Shown: positions 26,685 through 35,247 of the stretch, piece after piece
Layout of the letters: each line of letters begins with the position of its first letter
Position numbering within the stretch: position 1 is the stretch's first letter
Assembly (NCBI RefSeq): GCF_009828585.1
Contig: NZ_WSRZ01000017.1
Span: forward strand, 1-64,000
Reading direction: 5' to 3'
Source: Shewanella litoralis
GTDB lineage: Bacteria; Pseudomonadota; Gammaproteobacteria; Enterobacterales; Shewanellaceae
Length of the DNA stretch: 64,000 nt
The notes under the pieces: model-generated
The model's database searches: none
Told to the model about the DNA's origin: nothing
Seen by the model: only the letters and a program-made list of their open reading frames with translations
Made by a program: the position numbers and the translations under genes

Positions 26685-28160
26685 ATGGCTATTTCAGTAA
26701 ACACCAACGTCACATCAATGAAAGCACAAAGTAACTTAAATAGTGCTAACAGTGGTCTGCAAACATCTATGGAACGCTTATCTTCAGGTTTACGCATTAA
26801 TAGTGCAAAAGATGATGCTGCAGGTTTACAGATTTCGAACCGCTTAACCAGCCAAATTAATGGTATTGGCGTTGCAATGCGTAACGCTAATGATGGTATA
26901 TCTGTTGCACAGACTGCCGAAGGTGCAATGAGCGAGTCGACTAACATTTTGCAACGTATGCGTGATTTATCTTTGCAATCAGCAAACGGCTCTAACTCTG
27001 CAGAAGATCGTGCTTCAATGCAAAAAGAAATATCTTCTTTACAAACGGAATTGACTCGTATTGCTGAGACTACATCGTTTGGTAATCAAAAGTTGTTAGA
27101 CGGCGACTTTGGTACGAAAGCGTTCCAAGTTGGTTCAAACGCCAATGAAACGATAAGCCTGACGTTGGGTGATGTGTCAGCTAATGCAATCGGGCAAAAC
27201 AAAAACACTCTAGAAGGTGCTTCAACTGGTTTTGGTTATTTAACAGCTGCTGCGGCAGATACTACTGCTGCTGCTAGTGTCAATGGTGGTGGCATTTTAA
27301 CTATCTCTGGCACAGAAACTAAGTCTGTTACAGTCGCCTCTGCAGCCACAGCAAAAGCTGTTGCAGCGCAAGTGAACGGTGAAAGTGCATCCACAGATGT
27401 TAAGGCAACTGCAAAAACACAGCTTAAAATTGATAATCTAGGCGATCCTGGTCAGGTCTCAATGGCAATTAATGGAACTGCAGTATCAGCAACTATTTCG
27501 GATAAAACAGATCTGACATCACTTGCCACAGCAATAAATGATAAATCTGATACGACAGGTGTAACTGCGTCAATTGATGATAATGGTGCTTTGATTTTGT
27601 TAGATAAAGATGGTGATGATATCGCTATCGGGGATTTCAATAATACAGGAACAACTAAGACCGTTGATTTTACTTCTGTAGGTACTGACGGTGTAGAGAA
27701 TGGCTCCGCAGTTGTATTAACTGGAGGCGCTGCTACGGATTCTATTCGTGCAATGGGAAGCGTTGAATTAACGTCTCTAAAATCTTTCAGCACCACGGCC
27801 GCAAGCGCTACTTTTGCAACTGCAATAACCGTTCAAGGTTCAACTTTGGATGACGTTGATAGTATTGATATTGGTACTGCAGATGGTGCACAAAATGCCC
27901 TAGCAGTTATTGATGCAGCGATTGCGGGCATTGACAGTCAGCGAGCAGATTTAGGTGCGGTACAAAACCGCATGAACTTTACTATTAGCAACTTAAGTAA
28001 CATTCAGTCTAACGTAACCGATGCACGTAGTCGTATTCAAGATGTGGACTTTGCTTCTGAAACCGCGCAGTTAACTAAGCAGCAGATTTTGTCTCAGACC
28101 TCTTCTGCGATGTTAGCCCAGGCTAACCAGATCCCTCAGACTGCGCTTTCACTACTATAA
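26685..28160 (+). CDS. fliC: Flagellin (second copy)
   Basis: The 491-residue filament subunit aligns without gaps to the first flagellin and begins exactly 1700 bp after it. The terminal D0/D1 domains are conserved in protein but differ at many synonymous sites, whereas the central roughly 660 bp differ at only five positions. That pattern points to recent gene conversion of the exposed domain. The better sigma-28 promoter suggests this copy may be the more FliA-dependent one. A terminator follows at 28190-28218. Confidence 0.96.
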   Translation: MAISVNTNVTSMKAQSNLNSANSGLQTSMERLSSGLRINSAKDDAAGLQISNRLTSQINGIGVAMRNANDGISVAQTAEGAMSESTNILQRMRDLSLQSANGSNSAEDRASMQKEISSLQTELTRIAETTSFGNQKLLDGDFGTKAFQVGSNANETISLTLGDVSANAIGQNKNTLEGASTGFGYLTAAAADTTAAASVNGGGILTISGTETKSVTVASAATAKAVAAQVNGESASTDVKATAKTQLKIDNLGDPGQVSMAINGTAVSATISDKTDLTSLATAINDKSDTTGVTASIDDNGALILLDKDGDDIAIGDFNNTGTTKTVDFTSVGTDGVENGSAVVLTGGAATDSIRAMGSVELTSLKSFSTTAASATFATAITVQGSTLDDVDSIDIGTADGAQNALAVIDAAIAGIDSQRADLGAVQNRMNFTISNLSNIQSNVTDARSRIQDVDFASETAQLTKQQILSQTSSAMLAQANQIPQTALSLL

Positions 28161-28189
28161 TAGTGATCGACTAAGTTAAGGTAACAGAT

Positions 28190-28218
28190 AGGGAGGATCG
28201 CTTGCGATACTCCCTTTT
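28190..28218 (+). terminator. Terminator after second flagellin
   Basis: AGGGAGGATCGC (28190-28201), loop TT and GCGATACTCCCT (28204-28215) form a 12-bp stem with one mismatch, followed by TTT. Confidence 0.85.
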
Positions 28219-28300
28219 ATGTTTTAAAAAGCCAACAAAGTAAATATTTATCCCAATTAATTTGATTGAGTGCATCAATCCTAAGGCGATAGCAGTAAAC

Positions 28301-28316
28301 TGGTGTGAAATTTGCT
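28301..28316 (+). promoter_or_regulatory. Sigma-54 promoter of flaG-fliD-flaI-fliS
   Basis: TGGTGTGAAATTTGCT has GG-N10-GC spacing and a good -12 TTGCT box; the -24 box deviates from TGGCAC. It is 30 bases before the flaG ATG. Confidence 0.65.
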
Positions 28317-28345
28317 TTGTTTAATAAGGTCAGTTGAGGTGTATC

Positions 28346-28774
28346 ATGGATGTGAATGTAACAGCATCGAACAGTAATTTGCATAAAGAAGGCTTAGCCA
28401 ACTCAGTTAACAGGCAGTTCGAGAGACCTGTGGGCAGCCAGCTAAACGGCCAGTCGAATGTGGAAAATGCAGCAGCATCGAGTGACGGTGTTCAAAAAAC
28501 CGCCGACAGTGTCCGCACCACAGAGCAAGTGAATGCGACGACTCGAGTCGATGCCGAAGAGCTTAATAAAGCAGTCAATGACATTACCGAAAGTATGAGT
28601 ATGATGCAAAAAGGCTTAGCCTTTAAAGTGGATGAAGACTTAGGCATTCAGGTAGTCAAAGTGATTGATGTCACTACTGGTGAACTGATTAGGCAAATGC
28701 CTAATGAAGAGGCTTTAGAAATCGCTAAAAAGTTAAACGAAGTGACTGGGTTGTTGATGAAAACCGAAGTGTAG
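28346..28774 (+). CDS. flaG: FlaG family protein
   Basis: The 142-residue protein has a disordered Asn/Gln/Ser/Thr-rich N-terminus of about 65 residues. The conserved FlaG C-terminus follows ('LNKAVNDITESMSMMQKGLAFKVDEDLGIQVVKVIDVTTGELIRQMPNEEALEIAKKLNEVTGLLMKTEV'). FlaG influences filament length in polar flagellates; its mechanism is unsettled. The ATG at 28346 has GAGGTG five bases upstream and is preferred to an in-frame TTG at 28334. It is the first gene of the unit leading to fliD. Confidence 0.92.
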   Translation: MDVNVTASNSNLHKEGLANSVNRQFERPVGSQLNGQSNVENAAASSDGVQKTADSVRTTEQVNATTRVDAEELNKAVNDITESMSMMQKGLAFKVDEDLGIQVVKVIDVTTGELIRQMPNEEALEIAKKLNEVTGLLMKTEV

Positions 28775-28790
28775 TTTTTAAAGTAAATAT

Positions 28791-28812
28791 TTAAAGTAAA
28801 TATTTACTTTAA
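28791..28812. repeat. 22-bp AT-rich perfect palindrome between flaG and fliD
   Basis: TTAAAGTAAAT followed by ATTTACTTTAA is a perfect palindrome, preceded by another copy of its left half (28777-28792). A GCCGTTTA sigma-28-like -10 word lies downstream, without a clear -35 box. The palindrome could attenuate flaG or bind a regulator. Confidence 0.5.
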
Positions 28813-28901
28813 ATAACAATGTGATTTTTGTTACAGCCGTTTAGATTATTGCGGCACCAATGAGTTGTATCGATAACCGTATATTGTAAGCAGAGGGTAT
28901 T

Positions 28902-30263
28902 ATGGCATTAACATCAGTTGGAATTGGCTCAGGCATTGATATCAGCGGTATTGTGACCGCATTGGTTGATGCCGAAAGTGCCGGTAAAATTGCCCAGTTT
29001 GATGCTAATGAAGGCACCATTACTGCAACTATTTCTGGTATCGGTGCGCTTAAAAGCGCGATGTCTGAGTTTAATACTAAACTTGCCACTTTAATGGAGG
29101 CTGATACCTTTGGTAGCCAAAAGGTTGCGGTATCAACTAAAGATTATCTCAGCGCAACAGTAGATGAAACTGCGGTTTCGGGCAGTTATCAAGTTAAAGT
29201 GGAGCAATTAGCCCAAAGCCAAAAAGTTAGCACTGCAGTAGTAGCTGATAATACCAGCACCATAGGTACAGGCTCATTATCCATAGCGGTTGGCAGTAAC
29301 AGTTTTAATATTGATGTAGAAGCCACCGACACCTTAACTGAAATCATGAACAAGATTAACAGTTCAGATGATAACGATGATGTTACCGCCACCATTATTA
29401 ATGGCGAGTTAGGACCACAATTAGTATTAGGTTCTAAAACCACTGGTTTAGACAGCACTATTAGTGTGACTGCAACCGATACTGACGGTAATACCGGCTT
29501 AGTAGATACTTTTACCATGACCGAAGTGACTCCTGCGCAAAATGCCATTGTGTATATTGATGGCGTAAAAGTGGTGTCGCAAGAAAACACCATCGAAGAA
29601 GGAATTACCGGAGTAACGTTAACATTAACCGCTGCTGATATTGATAAAGCCACCACGTTAACAGTAAGTAAAGACACCGCAAAAACCAAAACCGCCATTG
29701 AAGGTTTTGTGACCGCTTACAATAGCGTCATGACTACCATTAAAGATTTAAGCAGTTATGATGCTGACACAGAGCAAGCAGGGATTTTACAAGGCGACTC
29801 ATTACCGCGCAGCATTCAAAGCCAGATGCGTAATATGTTATCTAGCCAGTACAGCACATCCGACGGTAATAAAATGTTAGCTAACCTGGGTATTACTACT
29901 ACCACAGCAGGTTTGCTAGAGGTTGACTCAACCAAGTTAACCGCAGCCATTGCCAGTGACACAGGTGCTATTGCTGAAATGTTTAGCACTGAAGATACAG
30001 GCCTTGCCAGCAGAATGTCATCGTTAATGGACGGTTATGTTAAATCTGGCGGCGTGATGGATAGCCGTGATAGTTCACTTGATGATCAATTAAGTCGTTT
30101 AACCGATAGCCGTGAGGCTTTAGCGACTCGCATGTCTGCCTATAGCGATCGTTTATATGCCCAATACAACGCCATGGATTTAATTGTGGCGAGTTTAAAT
30201 AGCACCTCTAGCGATTTACAGTCACGCTTAGATTCATTACCTGGCCTAGTCAATAACAACTAG
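28902..30263 (+). CDS. fliD: Filament cap protein FliD (HAP2)
   Basis: The 453-residue cap at the filament tip guides flagellin folding. N-terminal 'GIGSGIDISGIVTALVDAESAGKIAQFDANEGTITATISGIGALKSAM', the 'SGSYQVKVEQLAQSQKVST' segment and C-terminal 'SLDDQLSRLTDSREALATRMSAYSDRLYAQYNAMDLIVASLNS' are typical. AGAGGG precedes the ATG. It lies 127 bp after flaG and is followed by its export-related partners flaI and fliS. Confidence 0.96.
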   Translation: MALTSVGIGSGIDISGIVTALVDAESAGKIAQFDANEGTITATISGIGALKSAMSEFNTKLATLMEADTFGSQKVAVSTKDYLSATVDETAVSGSYQVKVEQLAQSQKVSTAVVADNTSTIGTGSLSIAVGSNSFNIDVEATDTLTEIMNKINSSDDNDDVTATIINGELGPQLVLGSKTTGLDSTISVTATDTDGNTGLVDTFTMTEVTPAQNAIVYIDGVKVVSQENTIEEGITGVTLTLTAADIDKATTLTVSKDTAKTKTAIEGFVTAYNSVMTTIKDLSSYDADTEQAGILQGDSLPRSIQSQMRNMLSSQYSTSDGNKMLANLGITTTTAGLLEVDSTKLTAAIASDTGAIAEMFSTEDTGLASRMSSLMDGYVKSGGVMDSRDSSLDDQLSRLTDSREALATRMSAYSDRLYAQYNAMDLIVASLNSTSSDLQSRLDSLPGLVNNN

Positions 30264-30405
30264 TGTAACCAGCATTTTTTAGCGCAAGCGTTAGTTGTTA
30301 TGCATTTAACGGAAAGTGTGTTGATTAACTCAATGAATAAAGAGTGTAGGTGTTAAATACTCATATCACTTACAGATAAACTAGCATGTTGGATAAGAGG
30401 TTTTT

Positions 30406-30738
30406 TTGACAAACTCAATCACTCAACTTAATGATATTAATAATAAGCTAATGTTTGTTATTGATAAAATTGAGAAATCTAAAGTTGAAGACGAAACTGT
30501 TTCAGATATGGTATCAGAATTGCAAGCTCTGATTGAGACGCGTCAAAAGTTATTGCATGCCCTAGTGTCTGATACAAATTTTACTGACCGAGAAGTGCTC
30601 GAGCAACAGTTTGATTTGACCCAGACATTTATCAAGCGAAGTCGCAAAATCATGGATTTTAGACAAGCCTTGTTGCAGACAGGCAATACCACAAAACGCC
30701 AAATTAATGTATATAAAGCAATAGATTCAAATAGGTAG
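30406..30738 (+). CDS. flaI: FlaI/FliT-like small flagellar protein
   Basis: The 110-residue helical protein lies between fliD and fliS, the position of flaI in Vibrio and Shewanella and of fliT in other bacteria. It starts at a TTG with AAGAGG upstream (30394-30400). The helices 'NDINNKLMFVIDKIEKSKVEDETVSDMVSELQALIETRQKLLHAL' and 'LEQQFDLTQTFIKRSRKIMDFRQALLQ' suit an export chaperone. FliT binds FliD and the export ATPase complex; the same role here is inferred from context and shape. Confidence 0.78.
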   Translation: MTNSITQLNDINNKLMFVIDKIEKSKVEDETVSDMVSELQALIETRQKLLHALVSDTNFTDREVLEQQFDLTQTFIKRSRKIMDFRQALLQTGNTTKRQINVYKAIDSNR

Positions 30739-30746
30739 GTGTAATT

Positions 30747-31151
30747 ATGCGCGGTTCAATGCAATCATATCGTAAGGTTTCTGTTGACAGCAACATGGCT
30801 GTAGCAACCCCACATCGTATTATTCAAATGTTATTAGCGGGTGCCTTAGAGCGTTTAGCTCAGGCAAAACTTGCAATGGACAAAGGTGACATTGCCAATC
30901 GTGGAGTATTGATTGGTAAGGCTATCGGCATTGTTAATGGCTTAAACGGCAGTTTAAACATGGACGCCGGTGCCGATGTGGCCGGAAATTTGACTCAGTT
31001 ATACGATTACATGCTGCGTAGAATGACGGAAGCTAACGTCAATAATGACCCACAAGCGATTGATGATGTGGTGTCGATTTTAAAAACCATTAAAGAAGGT
31101 TGGGATGCAATCCCACAAGATCAACATCACTTGACCTCTGAGGCAAGCTAA
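30747..31151 (+). CDS. fliS: Flagellin export chaperone FliS
   Basis: The 134-residue four-helix protein keeps flagellin unfolded for export. 'SYRKVSVDSNMAVATPHRIIQMLLAGALERLAQAKLAMDKGDIANRGVLIGKAIGIVNGLNGSLNM' and 'LYDYMLRRMTEANVNNDPQAIDDVVSILKTIKEGWDAI' are the FliS signature regions. It lies eight bases after flaI. The operon ends here, followed by a large palindrome and a terminator. Confidence 0.95.
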   Translation: MRGSMQSYRKVSVDSNMAVATPHRIIQMLLAGALERLAQAKLAMDKGDIANRGVLIGKAIGIVNGLNGSLNMDAGADVAGNLTQLYDYMLRRMTEANVNNDPQAIDDVVSILKTIKEGWDAIPQDQHHLTSEAS

Positions 31152-31174
31152 ACGTTACAGCATACTGTATGTAA

Positions 31175-31365
31175 CCTGAGCTCGGGGTAATAAACGCCTT
31201 TCAAACAGACCTTTGCTCTGCTAACTGCGTTGAATCGACTTACAATAGGCTAGCTATTGGTGTGTCAATTCGCCTTGTTAGCTGAACAAATGACAAGCTT
31301 GAAAGTGACGGTGGGTAACATTTTGATTTTAAATAGTATAATTCATCCCTTAACCCGAGCTCAGG
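31175..31365. repeat. MITE-like imperfect palindrome with 16-bp terminal inverted repeats
   Basis: The ends 31175-31190 and 31350-31365 are inverted repeats (CCTGAGCTCGGGKTAA-type, one mismatch). Inside, 31198-31305 is a second imperfect palindrome centred on CAATAGGCTAGCTATTG (31243-31259). The right arm carries about 40 extra bases. The architecture resembles a miniature inverted-repeat element or a large transcribed hairpin. Confidence 0.6.
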
Positions 31366-31376
31366 CTATGTAAACT

Positions 31377-31401
31377 AAAAAAGACGCTTTGCGTCTTTTT
31401 T
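31377..31401. terminator. Rho-independent terminator of the fliD-fliS unit
   Basis: AAAAAAGACGC (31377-31387), loop TTT and GCGTCTTTTTT (31391-31401) form a perfect 11-bp stem with A and T tails on either side, so it could work in both directions. It isolates flrA from upstream transcription. Confidence 0.92.
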
Positions 31402-31707
31402 GCTATTGGGCCAAAAATAATGACTTTGTATCAGTTGTTCATTTAAGCAGTTCATATCAGTGACTCATTTTAGTTACTTATATAGGCGCAAAGATGATTA
31501 ATTGAGTTTACGCGGTATTTTTAGACTGAAAAATCAGCATTTTCATTAAAATTGTGCCTTGATGTAGATAATATGTAACTGTTGCTTGCTTATGCCACGC
31601 TGATAATACAATATTTATGAGTAAACTCATTTTTCTTGCTGCTAAAATTGCAGATTAACGAGCCAATTAAGCTGTAATGATAGAATATTGTAAAGTGGTC
31701 AGTTTTT

Positions 31708-31723
31708 TGGCGACTTTTTTGCT
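31708..31723 (+). promoter_or_regulatory. Weak sigma-54-like site upstream of flrA
   Basis: TGGCGACTTTTTTGCT has correct GG-N10-GC spacing but a weak -24 box. FlrA is normally the top-level regulator and not sigma-54-dependent in Vibrio, so this may be chance in T-rich DNA. Confidence 0.3.
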
Positions 31724-31819
31724 ACTATTTTTGATACAATGTATTTTGGTTTATGTGGCTGTTTTTTGCGGCATAATCATCCCTGATAAAACCTATAACA
31801 AGAGCTTTTGGCCTTCTGA

Positions 31820-33250
31820 ATGATGCAAATAGAACAAAGAATGTTAATTGTCGGTACCCCATCAGAGCGCGTGACTCGTTTGTGCTGCATTTTCGAATTC
31901 CTGGGGGAGCAGTGCGAAATCGTCTCTCATCAATCTTTATTGCCGTTAATTGAGCAATCGCGTTTTCGTGCCGTAGTGATTGTTAATGACAACATCAGCG
32001 CAGAGAGCATCAAAAATATTGCCGCGATAGCGCCCTGGCAACCTATATTGTTGCTTGGCGAGTCTGAGGTGCATTTGTCTAATGTGCTGGGGCAAATAGA
32101 AGAGCCGGTAAATTACCCGCAATTAACCGAGTTATTGCATTTTTGTCAGGTTTTTGGCCAGGCCAAACGAGAACACACCTTAACCAGTGGTAATCAAACC
32201 AAATTATTCCGCAGCCTAGTCGGCCGCAGCGAAGGTATTGCCAACGTAAGACATTTAATTAATCAGGTATCTGGCTCTGATGCCACAGTGCTGGTATTGG
32301 GCCAGTCGGGTACCGGTAAAGAAGTGGTGGCGCGTAATATTCATTATTTGTCTGAGCGCCGCGATGGCCCCTTTATTCCGGTTAACTGTGGTGCTATTCC
32401 GCCAGAACTGCTTGAAAGCGAATTGTTTGGCCATGAAAAAGGCTCGTTCACTGGCGCGATATCTGCCCGTAAAGGCCGCTTTGAGCTCGCCGAAGGCGGC
32501 ACACTGTTTTTAGATGAAATTGGCGACATGCCGCTGCAAATGCAAGTTAAGCTATTACGAGTATTGCAAGAGCGGGTGTTTGAGCGTGTTGGTGGCAGTA
32601 AAACCATTGCAACCGATGTGCGTATTGTGGCGGCAACCCATCGTGATTTAGAAACCATGATCACCGAAAATGAATTCCGTGAAGATTTATACTACCGCCT
32701 CAATGTATTCCCAATCGAAATGCCAGCCTTAAGCGAACGCCGTGACGACGTACCCTTGTTATTACACGAGTTAGTGAATCGCGTATTTAATGAAGGCCGT
32801 GGTAAAGTACGTTTTACCCAACGCGCCATTGAGTCGTTAAAAGAACATAACTGGTCTGGTAACGTCCGTGAATTGTCTAACTTGATTGAACGGTTAACCA
32901 TTCTGTATCCAGGCGGCCTAGTTGATGTCAATGATTTACCGCATAAATACCGTTACATTGATGTACCCGAATACTGCGTTGAAATTAGCGAAGAGCAACT
33001 CGAACGCGATGCACTCGCATCGATATTCAGCGATGAAGAGCCTGTAGATATTCCTGAAACCCGATTCCCGAGCGAATTACCGCCTGAAGGGGTCAACCTT
33101 AAAGACCTACTGGCTGAGCTTGAAATCGACATGATCCGCCAGGCATTAGAGCAACAAGACAATGTCGTCGCCCGCGCCGCAGAAATGCTCGGTATTCGCC
33201 GTACCACCCTCGTTGAAAAAATGCGTAAATACGGCATGAGCAAAGAATAA
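31820..33250 (+). CDS. flrA: Master flagellar sigma-54 activator FlrA (FleQ family)
   Basis: The 476-residue enhancer-binding protein starts with a FleQ-type N-terminal domain (about 1-115). An AAA+ sigma-54 interaction domain follows, with Walker A GQSGTGKE (161-168), a GSFTGA loop (208-213) and 'LFLDEIGDMP'. A Fis-type helix-turn-helix ('AAEMLGIRRTTLVEKMRKYG') ends the protein. It switches on the class II flagellar operons, and in FleQ relatives the N-domain and ATPase respond to cyclic di-GMP and to FlhG/FleN. The second GAFTGA residue is Ser. It is monocistronic with a terminator at 33296-33321. Confidence 0.95.
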   Translation: MMQIEQRMLIVGTPSERVTRLCCIFEFLGEQCEIVSHQSLLPLIEQSRFRAVVIVNDNISAESIKNIAAIAPWQPILLLGESEVHLSNVLGQIEEPVNYPQLTELLHFCQVFGQAKREHTLTSGNQTKLFRSLVGRSEGIANVRHLINQVSGSDATVLVLGQSGTGKEVVARNIHYLSERRDGPFIPVNCGAIPPELLESELFGHEKGSFTGAISARKGRFELAEGGTLFLDEIGDMPLQMQVKLLRVLQERVFERVGGSKTIATDVRIVAATHRDLETMITENEFREDLYYRLNVFPIEMPALSERRDDVPLLLHELVNRVFNEGRGKVRFTQRAIESLKEHNWSGNVRELSNLIERLTILYPGGLVDVNDLPHKYRYIDVPEYCVEISEEQLERDALASIFSDEEPVDIPETRFPSELPPEGVNLKDLLAELEIDMIRQALEQQDNVVARAAEMLGIRRTTLVEKMRKYGMSKE

Positions 33251-33295
33251 CATTTAGCTGATTATTGCTTTGATTCGTCATTAGCTATTCAATCT

Positions 33296-33321
33296 AAAAA
33301 CACATCCACAGATGTGTTTTT
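33296..33321 (+). terminator. Rho-independent terminator after flrA
   Basis: AAAAACACATC (33296-33306), loop CACA and GATGTGTTTTT (33311-33321) form a perfect 11-bp stem ending in T. It makes flrA a separate unit from flrBC. Confidence 0.9.
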
Positions 33322-33329
33322 TGCTTCTA

Positions 33330-33945
33330 GAACTAGCACCACCCGCACGTCATCCTCGAATGCTTTTATCGGGGATCCAGGTGTTGCTTATCACCTAGAA
33401 CCTAGCCCCTAGCCCCCAGATGTTGACTACCCACGCACGTCATCCCCGAATGCTTTAATCGGGGATCCAGGTGTTGCTTATCACCTAGAATCTAGCAGGA
33501 CGAAGTCCGCCCTAGCACCTAGAACCTAGCCCTCAGATGTTGACTACCCACGCACGTCATCCTCGAGTGTTTTAATCGGGGATCCAGGTGTTTCTATTGA
33601 CTTAGATTTTAGCTCCCATTTCCTAGCACCTAGCACCTAGAACCTAGCCCCCAGATGTTGACTACCCACGCACGTCATCCTCGAATGCTTTTATCGGGGA
33701 TCCAGGTGTTTCTGTTGGCTTAGATTTTTGCTCCCATTACTTAGGACTTAGACTTAGAACCTAGCAAACAGATGTTGACTACCCACGCACGTCATCCTCG
33801 AGTGTTTTTATCGGGGATCCAGGTGTTTCTGTTGGTTTAGATTTTAGCCCCCATTTCCTAGCACTAGCACCTAGACCCTAGCAGGACGAAGTCCGCCCTC
33901 AGGCGAGCCTGCGAGTTCCTAGCCCCTAGATCCTCGCCTTGGCAC
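33330..33945. repeat. Five-copy REP-like repeat array between flrA and flrB
   Basis: A GCACGTCATCC..ATCGGGGATCCAGGTGT unit starts at 33345, 33435, 33552, 33670 and 33787, with periods of 90, 117, 118 and 117 bp. Each unit has a short palindrome (ATCCCCGA, 9-base loop, TCGGGGAT in the perfect second copy) joined by CTAG-rich spacers. Two spacers carry AGGACGAAGTCCGCCCT (33497-33513, 33883-33899). No open frame crosses it. It has no CRISPR traits, since the spacers are themselves similar. Confidence 0.8.
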
Positions 33946-33993
33946 ACTTAATGCATCCACCAGTTCAAATGTAATTCTTTTGACGGAGTGGCC

Positions 33994-35247
33994 ATGTATT
34001 CAGCTCGAGTGTTATCAAATCCGCGTGGAGCGGAGGTTGAGTTGCCGATGACAGCATCGCCCTTTGCCACACAGCTTTCTGCCTCCCCGCTTATTGCCAC
34101 TCCGCTCACAGCAACACCTTATGCAGCGGCTTATGCTGAGGCTCATGTCGACTACCGGCCGAGTGAGAGTGCTATCCGTCAAAGTATTACGCATGCGAAA
34201 GCACCGGTATTTACGCCGGTTGTAAGCGATTATTCAAGTAAGGCTGCCAATATGTCTAATCAAATGGCGCATATTCTTCAGGCTATGCCATCAGGCGTGG
34301 TGATTATTGATGGTGATGGCGTAGTGACGCTAGCAAACCCTGTGGCCACCGAACTATTAGGCCGTCCGCTACAAGGGGCGCGCTGGTTTGACATTATTCA
34401 CCGCGCATTTGCGCCGCAAGACGATGACGGCCATGAAGTGTCTTTAAAAAATGGTCGTCGTGTTAAATTGGCGATTACGCCGTTAGCACCAGAACCTGGG
34501 CAGTTAATCGTTATCACAGATTTAACTGAAACCCGTTTACTACAAAAGAATTTATCTCATTTACAACGTTTGTCGTCTTTAGGCAAAATGGTTGCGACTC
34601 TGGCGCATCAAGTGCGTACGCCTTTGTCGGCGGCGTTGTTGTATGCCTCAAATTTGGCTAGCCCAAAGTTAACCGATGCAGCGCGAAGCAAGTTTCAATC
34701 TAAGTTGGTTGACCGCTTAAACGAATTAGAGCGTCAAGTTAATGACATGTTACTGATGGCCAGAGGTCGTCAGGACAGCATGGCTGAGTCGGTCACTATG
34801 GATGACATTATCACTCAAGTGATGGCTAACTGTGAGCCTATAGCAGACAAAAAACAGTGTCAGTTAGAAGCACAAGACACTTCGCATTCAAGTATGTTAG
34901 CCAATGCCAATGCGTTGAGCTCTGCGGTGAACAATCTGGTGATGAACAGCCTTGAAGCAGGCGCGACTAAAATTAAAGTGTCTGCCAGTGAAACCAAAGA
35001 CGGACTATTATTAGATGTGATTGATAATGGTAAAGGGTTAGACCCTGCCATGCAAAAGCAAGTGCTTGAGCCGTTTTTTACCACTAAAAGTCAGGGCACA
35101 GGCCTTGGGTTAGCGGTAGTTCAGTCTGTGGTACGCAATCATGGCGGACAGATCCAGTTATCGTGCAAACCCGGAATGGGTTGCCATATTCGATTGATTT
35201 TTCCGCACGCTAAACAAGCACATCATCAGGAGGTGACACATGGCTGA
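33994..35247 (+). CDS. flrB: Sensor histidine kinase FlrB
   Basis: The 417-residue cytoplasmic kinase has a poorly conserved Ala/Pro/Thr-rich N-terminus of about 80 residues and a PAS domain (about 85-180, 'MPSGVVIIDGDGVVTLANPVATELLG'). A HisKA domain with H205 in 'ATLAHQVRTPLSA' and an ATPase domain ('NNLVMNSLEAGA', 'DNGKGL', 'GTGLGLAVVQSV') complete it. It phosphorylates FlrC. The ATG at 33994 is five bases after GGAG; the GTG two codons upstream overlaps that ribosome site. The stop overlaps flrC by 8 bp. Confidence 0.94.
   Translation: MYSARVLSNPRGAEVELPMTASPFATQLSASPLIATPLTATPYAAAYAEAHVDYRPSESAIRQSITHAKAPVFTPVVSDYSSKAANMSNQMAHILQAMPSGVVIIDGDGVVTLANPVATELLGRPLQGARWFDIIHRAFAPQDDDGHEVSLKNGRRVKLAITPLAPEPGQLIVITDLTETRLLQKNLSHLQRLSSLGKMVATLAHQVRTPLSAALLYASNLASPKLTDAARSKFQSKLVDRLNELERQVNDMLLMARGRQDSMAESVTMDDIITQVMANCEPIADKKQCQLEAQDTSHSSMLANANALSSAVNNLVMNSLEAGATKIKVSASETKDGLLLDVIDNGKGLDPAMQKQVLEPFFTTKSQGTGLGLAVVQSVVRNHGGQIQLSCKPGMGCHIRLIFPHAKQAHHQEVTHG

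Larger units (their letters stand above)
31152..31819. other. 668-bp non-coding gap fliS-flrA
   Basis: From left to right it holds a roughly 190-bp imperfect palindrome (31175-31365), a strong bidirectional-type terminator (31377-31401), AT-rich leader DNA and a sigma-54-like sequence (31708-31723) 96 bases before flrA. No plausible gene was seen on either strand. Confidence 0.6.

Noticed and set aside
25752-27796. Two identical 114-codon minus-strand frames, one in each flagellin gene
   Set aside because: They are identical only because the sense tract is converted between the genes; they lie antisense to coding sequence and have no start signals.
33330-33945. CRISPR array
   Set aside because: Repeats are long, unequal and partly palindromic, the intervals resemble one another, and no cas genes are present.
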